NCBI RefSeq assembly: GCF_022601675.1 | Contig: NZ_JAKVIL010000001.1 | Location: 248,001 to 312,000, forward strand | Reading direction: 5' to 3' | From: Ancylobacter gelatini | GTDB lineage: Bacteria; Pseudomonadota; Alphaproteobacteria; Rhizobiales; Xanthobacteraceae | DNA: 64,000 nucleotides | The notes under the pieces: generated by a model | Told to the model about the DNA's origin: nothing | Database searches by the model: none | What the model saw: only the letters and a program-made list of their open reading frames with translations | Translations under genes and position numbers: made by a program | Shown here: positions 1 to 8,015 of the stretch, piece after piece | Layout: each line of letters begins with the position of its first letter | How positions within the stretch are numbered: position 1 is the first letter of the stretch

Positions 1-1262
1 CGCTGGAGGATCCCACCCGCCACGGCGAGCAATGTACCCCCCGCGATTGCCGCCAGAATGCGCGGCAAACGGAGCGACCAGACCGGATCGCCCGGCGCGG
101 CGATGCTCCAGCCTTCCAGACCCGGTCCAAGGCTCGCCGAAAGCACGGCGGCTATCACCAGCACGACCGCCAGCACGCCGAGACACATGAAGGGGCGGCC
201 GGTCCCTGCCGTGGGAGCGATAAGGCCGGAGGCCGTGTGCGGTGGCAGATTAAGCCGGGGCAGCATCCACAGCAGCAACGGCCCGCCCAGCATCGCCGTG
301 ACCGCGCCGGTCGGCAGCAGCATCCCGGAAGAGCTGGAGAGCAGTATCACCATCTGGTCGGTGAGGCAGAGCAGGGCGGCCCCGAGCAGCGTCGCCACGA
401 GAAGCCGCGTGCCGAGCCGCCGGGCCCCGCCAAGACGGGCCAGCATGGGAGCGGCGAGGCCGACAAAGCCGAAGCTGCCGACCGAGGCGACCACCGATCC
501 GGTCAGCGCCACGGCTACCGCCAAAGCGGTGAAGCGGGAGACCTTGAGCGAAAGCCCGAGGCTGCGGGCCGCGCCATCCTCAAGACCGAGCAGCGCCAGC
601 GGGCGCAGCAGCAGCAGCGCTGCCGCACCCATCAGGGCGAGGCGCGGCGCAAGCTCCCTTGGCACCGCCCAGTCCTGCTGGCTCAGCGAGCCGGCCCCCC
701 ACAGAAACAATCCCGCGAGATAGTGACTGTTGAACAGCGTGAGGAGCGCGGCCAGCGCCGCGCAGACAAGGCCCGTGACCATGCCGGCAAGAATGACCAC
801 CAGCGGCGCCAGCCCGCTGCGGCGCGACAGCAGCAGCACCAGCGTAACGGTCAGAAGGCCGCCGCCGAGCGCCACCCATTCGCGCCCGAAACCGATGAGC
901 ACGGGCGCGAAGACCAGCGTTGCGCCGAGAGCAAGGTTTGCGCCCGCCTCGATGCCGAGTGTGGTTGGAGAGGCAATGGGATTGCGCAGCACCTGCTGCA
1001 AAAGGGCACCGGCCAGGCCCAGCGCGGCGCCGGCCAGCAGGCTGACCACAAGGCGCGGCGCGAAACTGTACAGCACCAGCAGTTCGGCGATGTCTGTCGC
1101 GTCCGGCTGGATGAGCGCGTGCCACCATTGCCCGGGCGGCAATTGCATCGACAGGTTGACGAGACCGGCCAGCAGCGCCGGGACGCCCAGCAGCAGAACC
1201 AGCCCGAACGGGCGCAGCGGCGGGTGCGTGCTGCCCGACATGGACACGGCGACGTCACCCAT
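1..1262 (-). CDS. fhuB: Iron(III)-hydroxamate ABC transporter permease, FhuB type (partial)
   Basis: Inner-membrane permease of the FecCD/BtuC family that moves ferric siderophore from FhuD into the cytoplasm. About 420 codons lie in the window and the 3' end is beyond the left edge. The translation is a run of hydrophobic segments with a first FecCD half (APRLVVSLLAGAALGLAGA, then LLQQVLRNP) and the beginning of a second half (WSLRLPRILAAIAGGT), so this is the double-length FhuB rather than a single-length FecC/FecD. The ATG at 1262 overlaps the end of fhuD by 8 bases (ATGGGTGA), which implies translational coupling. No ATPase (FhuC) is visible; it probably lies beyond the left edge. Confidence 0.85.
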   Translation of the reverse strand, partial: MGDVAVSMSGSTHPPLRPFGLVLLLGVPALLAGLVNLSMQLPPGQWWHALIQPDATDIAELLVLYSFAPRLVVSLLAGAALGLAGALLQQVLRNPIASPTTLGIEAGANLALGATLVFAPVLIGFGREWVALGGGLLTVTLVLLLSRRSGLAPLVVILAGMVTGLVCAALAALLTLFNSHYLAGLFLWGAGSLSQQDWAVPRELAPRLALMGAAALLLLRPLALLGLEDGAARSLGLSLKVSRFTALAVAVALTGSVVASVGSFGFVGLAAPMLARLGGARRLGTRLLVATLLGAALLCLTDQMVILLSSSSGMLLPTGAVTAMLGGPLLLWMLPRLNLPPHTASGLIAPTAGTGRPFMCLGVLAVVLVIAAVLSASLGPGLEGWSIAAPGDPVWSLRLPRILAAIAGGTLLAVAGGILQ

Positions 1263-2169
1263 GTGACGGCCCTCCACCGAGCACGCGGGAGAGCTGGCGT
1301 GCGAAGCGCATGGCCGAAGGCACCATTCCGAACATCAGCGCGGGCGGCAGGCGGTAGATGCGCCCGGTCTTGACGAAGGGCAGGCTGTTCCAGAGCGGGC
1401 TGGCCGCGAGTGTTGCCAGCGTATCGGGCGCGATCGGTTCGAGATAGACGAGGCTGCTCGTCGGGCTTTGCGACAGTTCCTCGATGCCGACGGTGCTGAA
1501 CCCCCAATAGTTGCTTGGCCGCGTCCAGCCATTGCGGAGGCCGCAGCGATCGAGGACGTCGCCGAACAGGCTGCCCCGACCGAAGACGCGGACGTGCCGG
1601 GCATCCAGAAACTGGACGATCAGCAGGGAGTGGCCAGTGAGGTCGACGGCCGCGATATGTGCGCGGATCTCCTCCATCAACATATGCGCGCGGGTGATGA
1701 GCGCCTCGCCGGCGCTCTCCCGGTCGACCAGGGCCGCGAGTTCGCGGGTGGCGGTGACGCTGCGGTCAAAGAGATGGCCCGGCGGTGGCGCGTACACGGA
1801 AAACGTCCGCGTCGGCGCCAGGCGCTCCAGCACGGGGGTGATGTCGCCGAGAAACGGTGTGGTCACGATGAGGTCCGGCCGGAGCGCGGCAAGCAGTTCG
1901 AGGTTCGGCTCGCGATCCGTGCCGAGATTGACGATGTCCGCCGGCAGGGGCGGCTCGACCACCCAGTCCGCCCACGTCTGCGGATCGGGAACCGCGATCG
2001 GCGGGAGGCCCATTTCGATCAGCGTCTCGGCGAGGCCGAAATCCAGCGCCACGACGCGCGGGCGTCCGCGCCCGGCCGCAGTGCGGCCGGATTGGGGGAG
2101 GGCGAGTGCCCCGGCGGCAAGCCCGCCGCACAGAAGCGCGCGACGGGAAAGCGGTGCTGGCGCGCTCAC
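1255..2169 (-). CDS. fhuD: Periplasmic iron-siderophore binding protein, FhuD type
   Basis: Periplasmic binding protein (TroA/FhuD fold, about 304 aa) that hands ferric hydroxamate to FhuB. It has an N-terminal SRRALL twin-arginine-like signal followed by a hydrophobic Ala/Gly/Leu stretch. Next come the typical VVALDFGLAETLIEMG and LRPDLIVTTPF strands and a C-terminal LPPALMFGMVPSAMRFA helix region. I chose the GTG at 2169 because its GTGA overlaps the TGA of the upstream TonB receptor, the usual coupling signal. A longer in-frame extension to 2220 would sit inside the receptor gene and look nothing like a signal peptide. The gene is followed by an 8-base overlap with fhuB. Confidence 0.85.
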   Translation of the reverse strand: MSAPAPLSRRALLCGGLAAGALALPQSGRTAAGRGRPRVVALDFGLAETLIEMGLPPIAVPDPQTWADWVVEPPLPADIVNLGTDREPNLELLAALRPDLIVTTPFLGDITPVLERLAPTRTFSVYAPPPGHLFDRSVTATRELAALVDRESAGEALITRAHMLMEEIRAHIAAVDLTGHSLLIVQFLDARHVRVFGRGSLFGDVLDRCGLRNGWTRPSNYWGFSTVGIEELSQSPTSSLVYLEPIAPDTLATLAASPLWNSLPFVKTGRIYRLPPALMFGMVPSAMRFARQLSRVLGGGPSHG

Positions 2170-4604
2170 CAGCGATACTTCAGCCCGGCGATGACGGTGC
2201 GCGGGGCGCCCATGTAGCAATAGCCGGCGTCACAGGTGATATATTCCTCGTCGAGCAGGTTCTGCGCGTTGACCTGCAGGCTCCAGCCCTTGAGCGTTGC
2301 GGCGAGATAGCTGAAATCATAGCTCAGCTTGGCGTCGACCAGCGTATAGGCGCTGTTCTGGAAGGTGTTGAGCGAGTCGCCCCAGGTGGCGCCGGTGTAG
2401 CGCACACCCGCCCCGACGCCGAGGCCCGCGAGCTTGCTTCCCTCCTGGAACTGATAGTCCGCCCAGATGGAAAAGGCGTTCTCCGGTTGCCCCGAGGGCG
2501 ACAGGCCGATCGTCTCGGCATCGCCGGAAACATTGGTCAGGTCGAGATAGGAATAGGCGCCGCGAACGCGCCAGCCGGCGCCGAAATTGGCGACCGCTTC
2601 CAGTTCGAACCCGCGCGCCCGCACCTCGCCGGTCTGCACCTGGAAGAGCGGGTTGGTGTCGTCGGTGGCGAGCCCGTTCTCCTGGTTGATCTGGAACACC
2701 GAGGCGGTGAAATAGCCGTCGAAGCCCGGCGGCACATATTTCACGCCGGCCTCGATCTGCCTCGCCGTGGTCGGGGCGAAGGCATTGCCGTTGATGTCGA
2801 CCCCGAGCGTGGGCGCGAAAGAGGTCGCGTAGCTGACATAGGGCGCGATGCCATTGTCGAAGAGATAGGTCAGGCCCGCGCGGCCGGTGAACTGGTTGTC
2901 GTCGGTGTTCTCCGTGGTAGAGGCGAGCAGGTCGTCATCCTTGGACTCGACCCAGTCGTAGCGGCCGGTCAGGGTCAGGATCCAGCGGTCGAAGGTCGCC
3001 TGTTCCTGCACATAGAGCCCGGTCTGGTTCTGCGTCTGCTGATAGCGCGCATAGTTCAAGGCGGGATCGAAAGTCGGGCCGAGCGGCTGGCCAATGTTGA
3101 AATTGAAGTCCGCCGCCGTTCCGAAGCCGATGCCGCCGTCGAGCGCAAGATAGGTATAATCGAGCCCGACCAGCAGCTTATGCGTGACCGGGCCTGTGAC
3201 GAAGTCGGCCTGCAACTGGTTGTCGATCGAGAAGGAATCGAGCTTGTCATCGACATAGCCGGTGCCGCGGGTCGCGATGTTGGTCACCGGGTCGGTGTCA
3301 TAGACGCTGGTATAGCGCACCTTGGTGTCGGCATGGCCGTAGCGCAAATTCTGCCGGACGGTGAAGATGTCGTTGAACTCGTGCTCGGCGAGATAGCCGA
3401 TGCGGTACTGCTCCTGCGGCTGGCTGTTATAGTCGCCGGGCGCCCGGCTGAAGCTGCCGCCGGCACCCTGCCACTGATAAAAGGGCAGGGAGGCCGGGGT
3501 CTCGGATTCCTGATATTCGCCGAGGAAGGTGATCCGGGTCTGGTCGTTCGGCTTCCAGGTCAGCGCCGGGGCGATGAACGTCATATCGTTGACGCCGCCC
3601 CCCAGCGTGTTCGGCGAACCGGCGTCGCGCAGCAGGCCTGTCAGGCGGTAGAGAAAATGGCCGTCTTCGTCGATCGGGCCGCCCACGTCGAACTGGCCCT
3701 GCCACCAGTCGTAATTGCCGCCCTGCACCTCGACCTCGCCGAAGGCCTCCTCGGTCGGGCGCTTTGAGGTGACATCGACGAGCCCGCCCGGCGAGCCGAG
3801 ACCGTACAGAGCCGAACTCGGCCCGCGCAGCACGGTCACGCTCTCCACGCCATAGGGCTCGATCTTGAACACCGCCATGTTGGCGCCCGGCCAGCGCAGG
3901 CCGTCGCGGTAGATGCCGTTATAGGTGGTGTCGAAGCCGCGGATGGTGAACACGTCGAAGCGCGGGTCATAGCCGCTCTGGCCGGTGCGCACGCCGGGCG
4001 TATAGGCGACCGCCTGCGTCAGCGTCTGCACGTTGCGATCATCGAGTTCCTGCCGGGTGACGACCGAAATCGACTGCGGCGTCTCGATCAGCGGCGTGTC
4101 GGTCTTGGTGCCGACGGTGCTGCGATTGGCGACATAGCCGACGGTGCCGCTGCCTTCGCCTTCGACCGATATGGTGTCGAGAGCGATGGTGCCGCCGTCG
4201 TCCCCGGAGGTAACCAACGCCGCCGGATCCTCGATGGTCACCCGGTTGGGCGCCGTGAAGCGATAGGTCAGGCCGGTGCCGGATAACAGCGCGTCCAGCG
4301 CTGCCGGCGCGCTGAGCGTCCCGGAAACGGCCGAGGAGCGCCGCCCGCCGAACTTCGCGGTGTCATAGAACACCCGCACGCCGGCCTTCTGCGCGAATGA
4401 AAGGATGGCGCCGTTGAGGTCCTGCGCCGGGATGTTGAACGCGATCTGTGCCGGCGCGGCGACCGTCGCGCTCTGCGCGTGCGCGGCCGCCCCGGACAGG
4501 GCAATTCCCGCGACTGCCAGACCGACGACCAGGGCCCTTGCCGCAGCACCGCCGAGATAGTGCCGGCGCAGGCGCGATGTGCAGAGATGTCCCCGGGTCG
4601 TCAT
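2166..4604 (-). CDS. TonB-dependent siderophore receptor with N-terminal signalling (STN) domain
   Basis: Outer-membrane transducer of the FecA/FhuA/FpvA type, 812 aa. Residues 1 to about 44 are the signal peptide. Residues about 54-126 are an STN (secretin/TonB N-terminus) domain starting at IAFNIPAQDLNGAILSFAQK, which contacts a FecR-type anti-sigma factor. The plug at about 170-275 contains TPQSISVVTRQELDD and VTVLRGPSSALYGLGSPGG, and a 22-strand-type barrel follows. The C-terminus has the ferrichrome-receptor-like NLLDEEYITCDAGYCYMG Cys pair and ends in YRW rather than the usual YRF. A good Shine-Dalgarno (GGAAGGA) precedes the ATG. The adjacent fecI/fecR genes support cell-surface signalling. 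The siderophore is not determined, but FhuBD-type partners suggest a hydroxamate. Confidence 0.92.
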   Translation of the reverse strand: MTTRGHLCTSRLRRHYLGGAAARALVVGLAVAGIALSGAAAHAQSATVAAPAQIAFNIPAQDLNGAILSFAQKAGVRVFYDTAKFGGRRSSAVSGTLSAPAALDALLSGTGLTYRFTAPNRVTIEDPAALVTSGDDGGTIALDTISVEGEGSGTVGYVANRSTVGTKTDTPLIETPQSISVVTRQELDDRNVQTLTQAVAYTPGVRTGQSGYDPRFDVFTIRGFDTTYNGIYRDGLRWPGANMAVFKIEPYGVESVTVLRGPSSALYGLGSPGGLVDVTSKRPTEEAFGEVEVQGGNYDWWQGQFDVGGPIDEDGHFLYRLTGLLRDAGSPNTLGGGVNDMTFIAPALTWKPNDQTRITFLGEYQESETPASLPFYQWQGAGGSFSRAPGDYNSQPQEQYRIGYLAEHEFNDIFTVRQNLRYGHADTKVRYTSVYDTDPVTNIATRGTGYVDDKLDSFSIDNQLQADFVTGPVTHKLLVGLDYTYLALDGGIGFGTAADFNFNIGQPLGPTFDPALNYARYQQTQNQTGLYVQEQATFDRWILTLTGRYDWVESKDDDLLASTTENTDDNQFTGRAGLTYLFDNGIAPYVSYATSFAPTLGVDINGNAFAPTTARQIEAGVKYVPPGFDGYFTASVFQINQENGLATDDTNPLFQVQTGEVRARGFELEAVANFGAGWRVRGAYSYLDLTNVSGDAETIGLSPSGQPENAFSIWADYQFQEGSKLAGLGVGAGVRYTGATWGDSLNTFQNSAYTLVDAKLSYDFSYLAATLKGWSLQVNAQNLLDEEYITCDAGYCYMGAPRTVIAGLKYRW

Positions 4605-4702
4605 GATGCTTTGTTCCTTCCAGCTTGCGGAGGAACCGCCGGGCGGCGATGCGCGGCAGTTCGCAGGAAGGAAGACAACTGGGGCGCCGGAGTCAGTAAC
4701 GG

Positions 4703-4739
4703 AAAATTGAAAAATCGACAGTGCCTAGTAAAGCACTGT
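4703..4739 (-). terminator. Intrinsic terminator of fecI-fecR, overlapping the fecR stop codon
   Basis: A perfect 7-bp inverted repeat (4718-4724 ACAGTGC, 4733-4739 GCACTGT) has an 8-base loop. On the minus strand it is followed by a run of T (ATTTTTCAATTTT). The fecR TAG stop (4727-4725) lies in the loop, so a terminating ribosome would cover the hairpin. It separates fecI-fecR from the receptor gene, implying that the receptor has its own, presumably FecI-dependent, promoter in the roughly 100 bases between this site and 4604. I could not recognise that promoter's -35/-10 with confidence. Confidence 0.7.
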
Positions 4740-5708
4740 GATTAATGGATAAATAGATCGCGCCCTGATGCCGAGCTCGGCGGTGATGGTGTCGATAGCG
4801 TCATGCAGATCGTTGGTGGCGAGCACGCCGCTGACCCGTCGCTCGGCGAGCGTATCGTCGAGGATGACGATGTGGCTGTGCTGGTAGCGGTTCAGCGTCT
4901 CGACGACATGACGCAGCCGCGTGCCATCGAAGACCAGCAGTCCGCGGCGCCAGGCGGTCGCCGCGTCGATATCGCGGGTGCGCACGCGCCCCATGCCGCT
5001 TTCGGGCGCATAGCGCACCTGCTCGCCCGGCGAGAGCACGACGTCCTGCGTTTCCGTGCCCCGCTGGAACGCCACGGTGACCTGATGTTCGATGGCGAGA
5101 ACTTCGGCGCCGTTGCCTTCTTCCTCGATCGCGAACTGCGTGCCGAGCGCCGTGGTCGTGCCGCCGGCGGCTTCGACCACAAACGGGCGGGGCTCGCGCG
5201 CATCGCGCGGCATGGCCGAGAAGAACACTTCACCGGCGAGGAACTTCACCCGCCGCTCGGTATCGTTGAAGTCGATGGCAATGGCGCTCGCCGGGCCCAG
5301 TTCGACCGAACTGCCATCGGCCAGCGTGACCGTGCGCACTTCACCGGGCGAGGTGCGATAGTCCGCCGTCGCCAGCAGCCACAGGTCGCCGAAATAATAG
5401 CGCGCGAATCCGGTGCCGAGCAGCAGAAGCCCGATGAAGGCGCCGATCCGGATAGCGCGCCGGGCCGGGGACGTCCGCCGCCGTACCGGAGTCAGTCCCC
5501 GCAACGGACCCGGATCCAGCCGAAGCTGCGAGAGGTCCCGCCAGGTGGAGGCCGCCTCCTCGAACGCCGCGCGGTGGTCCGGATCGTCCTCAAGCCAGCA
5601 ACGCAGCGCGCGTTTCTCGTTGTCGGCCAATGGCGAGCCGTCGAGACGCGCCACCCATTCGGCGGCGCGCATGCCGATCTCATCGTCGCGATCGTCGACA
5701 GTGCTCAC
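4725..5708 (-). CDS. fecR: FecR family anti-sigma factor/regulator
   Basis: Single-pass inner-membrane protein that relays receptor occupancy to the FecI-type sigma factor. The N-terminal cytoplasmic part has the DUF4880-like AAEWVARLDG and CWLEDDPDHRAAFEEA motifs. One transmembrane helix follows (IGAFIGLLLLGTGFARYYFG). The periplasmic FecR domain contains YRTSPGEVRTVTLADGSSV and LAGEVFFSA, and an STN-like C-terminal segment (VSGVLATNDLHDAIDTI) docks with the receptor. The start is uncertain: GTG 5708 gives 327 aa and the family-typical beginning, ATG 5735 is in frame, and TTG 5750 is possible. None has an ideal ribosome site. It lies 93 bases after fecI and ends inside a terminator hairpin. 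Confidence 0.88.
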   Translation of the reverse strand: MSTVDDRDDEIGMRAAEWVARLDGSPLADNEKRALRCWLEDDPDHRAAFEEAASTWRDLSQLRLDPGPLRGLTPVRRRTSPARRAIRIGAFIGLLLLGTGFARYYFGDLWLLATADYRTSPGEVRTVTLADGSSVELGPASAIAIDFNDTERRVKFLAGEVFFSAMPRDAREPRPFVVEAAGGTTTALGTQFAIEEEGNGAEVLAIEHQVTVAFQRGTETQDVVLSPGEQVRYAPESGMGRVRTRDIDAATAWRRGLLVFDGTRLRHVVETLNRYQHSHIVILDDTLAERRVSGVLATNDLHDAIDTITAELGIRARSIYPLITVLY

Positions 5709-5801
5709 TTCCGCACACCCGCAGTTCGGTACCATCCCCCTATAAGACAACTGAGCGCGGGGGACATAGTAATCAGCGATCGCATGCGCGGCGATACGGT
5801 C

Positions 5802-6296
5802 TCAGCGCGCGCGCAGGCGGCGGGTCAAATGCGCGATGGCGACAGCGAGATGCTTCTGCACCGAGCTTTCGGAAATCCGCAGGTGCTTCGCTACCTCGGC
5901 ATGGGTGAGGCCGTCGAGCCGGTTCAGCACGAAGATTTCCTGCGTGCGGAGCGGCAATTCCTGAACGAGTGCATGGACGCGTTCGAGCTGGAGACGAGAA
6001 TCGACCACATCCTCCGGCGAGGGCTGGTCGGCCGCCAGCTCGGCGAAAGCTTCCGGCGCGACGGTATCGGTGCGGCGCCGGGCCTCCTGCTTGCGATGAT
6101 TGAGGAGGAGATTTCGCGCGATCGCATAGAGATAGGCGCGGATGTTGTAGATATGCGCTTCCGGGCGCTCCAGCACGTTTACGAACGTGTCCTGCACCAG
6201 ATCATTGGCGGTATGTCCATCGCCGAGCCGACACCGCAGATAACTCCGCAGCTCCGCCTCGTGCGTTGAAAAGACAAACGACAGATCTGACTGCAT
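5802..6296 (-). CDS. fecI: RNA polymerase ECF sigma factor, FecI type
   Basis: 164-aa extracytoplasmic-function sigma factor. Region 2 (HEAELRSYLRCRLGD, DLVQDTFVNVLERP, IRAYLYAIARNLLLNHRK) binds core polymerase and the -10. Region 4 (LPLRTQEIFVLNRLDGLTH, VAKHLRISESSVQKHL) is the helix-turn-helix for the -35. Adjacent fecR and an STN-containing receptor make this a complete iron-starvation surface-signalling cassette. Expression is probably iron-controlled: an Irr-box-like palindrome and a TATAAT lie just upstream (6379-6419). Confidence 0.92.
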   Translation of the reverse strand: MQSDLSFVFSTHEAELRSYLRCRLGDGHTANDLVQDTFVNVLERPEAHIYNIRAYLYAIARNLLLNHRKQEARRRTDTVAPEAFAELAADQPSPEDVVDSRLQLERVHALVQELPLRTQEIFVLNRLDGLTHAEVAKHLRISESSVQKHLAVAIAHLTRRLRAR

Positions 6297-6378
6297 GAAA
6301 CCGGCGCGGTCCCTCTGGCCTCCGTTGAGACGAGACAGCTACCATGCAGACCTTTTGAAGTTAAGCCGTCCGAAATAC

Positions 6379-6419
6379 ATTATAATTGTTGCAGACTCAT
6401 AGATTGGAATACTTCTAGT
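6379..6419 (-). promoter_or_regulatory. Candidate iron-regulated promoter of fecI (TATAAT plus Irr-box-like palindrome)
   Basis: On the minus strand a perfect TATAAT (6384-6379) lies about 83 bases before the fecI ATG. Immediately upstream, at 6403-6419, is the interrupted palindrome ATTGGAA-TAC-TTCTAGT (plus-strand reading). Its two arms match each other at 5 of 7 positions. It resembles the alphaproteobacterial iron control element bound by Irr (arms TTTAGAA and TTCTAAA). It would cover the -35 region, consistent with repression. The consensus is from memory of the Irr literature, and the site has several mismatches. Confidence 0.45.
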
Positions 6420-6468
6420 CTTGGCCGTGGCGGTCTCTCAAGCCGGCGTGGCCGATGCCACGCGTCCC

Positions 6469-7962
6469 TCAAACCCGAGCCTCCGCCTCGTTATGCGGAG
6501 GAGGCGCCCGGCGGACCAGGGTGAGGCTCAGGGCCACGCCGCCCGTGAGACAGAAGGCGATGCAAAGGACGGCGACGATAAGCGCCTGCGTGATGGCGGC
6601 CGGGTCGCTTCGCGCGCCCTGCACCTCGTAAAAGATTCCGCCGATAACCGCGACGCTGAGCGCGGTGCTGACCTGGAGAGTCGAGGAGGCGATCCCGGCG
6701 ATCATGCCGGAAAAGACCGGAGCGACGCGGCCCGTCACCATCGCCATCAGGGTCGGCAGCGCGAGCCCTTGGCCAAAACCGACGACGAACAGCAGGGTGG
6801 CAAGCGGCATCGGTGCGGGATGCAGGCCGGTCAGTGTCGCCGCGATAAGCCCGGCGAGACCCAGGAGCCCGACAACCTCCAGCCCCATGCCGATCGGATT
6901 GACATAGGCGCCGAATAACCGTCGGAGCAGGGGCGTCGACAGCGGCCCGAGCAGGAATCCGGCGCCAAACGGCAGGAAGACGAGGCCGGCCTGCAGCGCC
7001 GTCACACGCAGCGCGTCCTGCAGATAGATAGAGAACAGCTGGAAAAAGCTGCCGATCGAGTAGAACAACAGCGCGATCAGCAGCGCGTGGCCCAGTCCCG
7101 GTGCCTGCAAGGCGCGCGGGTCGAGCAGGGGCGCTCCGCCCGCTCGTGCCAGCCGGGTCTCATAACGCCAGAACAGCCACGCCAGCAGCGGCGCCCCGGC
7201 CAACGACAGCCAGGACCAGAGCGGCCACCCGGCTTCGCGCCCCTCGATCAGCGGCACGAGCAGCGCGCCGAGCGTCAGCATCGACAACGCCATCCCGCCG
7301 AGATCCAGCCGGCGTGCATCGCGCGCGCGTGTCTCTTTCAGCAGAGGAAGGCCGAACAGCAGGACGAGCATCGCCACGGGCAGGTTGATCAAAAAGATCG
7401 CCCGCCATCCCAGCCCCAGAATATCCAGCGCGATCAGGACGCCGCCCAAGGCCTGCCCGACCACCGCGGCCAGGCCGAACACCGCACCATAGATGCTGAG
7501 GGCGATCGGCTTCTCCCGCTCCGGGAAAATCGCCTGCACCGAGGCGAGCGCCTGGGGCGCCATGACGGCCGCCGTTACGCCCTGCAATGTGCGCCCGGCG
7601 ATCAGCACCCAGGGCGACCAGGCGAAGCCGCACAGCGTCGAGGCGGCGGCAAAGCCGATCAGGCCGAGAAAGAACACACGGCCGCGACCAAACAGATCGC
7701 CAAGCCGCCCACCGGTGGTCAGCGTCACGGCATAGAGCGCGGCATAGGAAGCAATGACGAGCTGCTCGGCAGAAGAGGAGGCGCCCAGTTCTCCCCGGAT
7801 GGAGGGAAGCGCCACATTGACGATGAAGAAGTCGAGCGGCGGCAGGAACGCGCCAACCAGCAGGATCACGAACATCGTCCAGCGGCGCGGCTCGAACGCG
7901 GCGTCACCGTCTCGCACCACGGCCGCCGCAAGGGCCGCGGCGTCACCTGTTGTCGCTCTCAT
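6469..7962 (-). CDS. MFS drug-exporter-like transporter, DHA2 (14-TM) family
   Basis: About 497-aa inner-membrane proton-coupled antiporter of the EmrB/QacA type. Seen: LDFFIVNVALPSIRGELGA at the first helix (the D in TM1 and the NVALP motif are typical of DHA2); GGRLGDLFGRGR, the MFS motif A between TM2 and TM3; GRTLQGVTAAVMAPQALA, motif C-like; and about 14 hydrophobic segments. I prefer ATG 7962 because the longer reading frame to 8004 would need a TTG start. It is transcribed towards fecI but separated from it by 172 bases containing that gene's promoter. The substrate is unknown. Siderophore export is possible from location only. Confidence 0.82.
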   Translation of the reverse strand: MRATTGDAAALAAAVVRDGDAAFEPRRWTMFVILLVGAFLPPLDFFIVNVALPSIRGELGASSSAEQLVIASYAALYAVTLTTGGRLGDLFGRGRVFFLGLIGFAAASTLCGFAWSPWVLIAGRTLQGVTAAVMAPQALASVQAIFPEREKPIALSIYGAVFGLAAVVGQALGGVLIALDILGLGWRAIFLINLPVAMLVLLFGLPLLKETRARDARRLDLGGMALSMLTLGALLVPLIEGREAGWPLWSWLSLAGAPLLAWLFWRYETRLARAGGAPLLDPRALQAPGLGHALLIALLFYSIGSFFQLFSIYLQDALRVTALQAGLVFLPFGAGFLLGPLSTPLLRRLFGAYVNPIGMGLEVVGLLGLAGLIAATLTGLHPAPMPLATLLFVVGFGQGLALPTLMAMVTGRVAPVFSGMIAGIASSTLQVSTALSVAVIGGIFYEVQGARSDPAAITQALIVAVLCIAFCLTGGVALSLTLVRRAPPPHNEAEARV

Positions 7963-8015
7963 GGCTGTATGTCCGTTCGTGAAGCTAAACGTCGCGGCCG
8001 CCAATGCAGGCCGCG

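Noticed and set aside
2106-3767. A 553-codon plus frame opposite the TonB receptor
   Set aside because: Shadow of the receptor gene; Arg/Val/Gly-rich with no motif.
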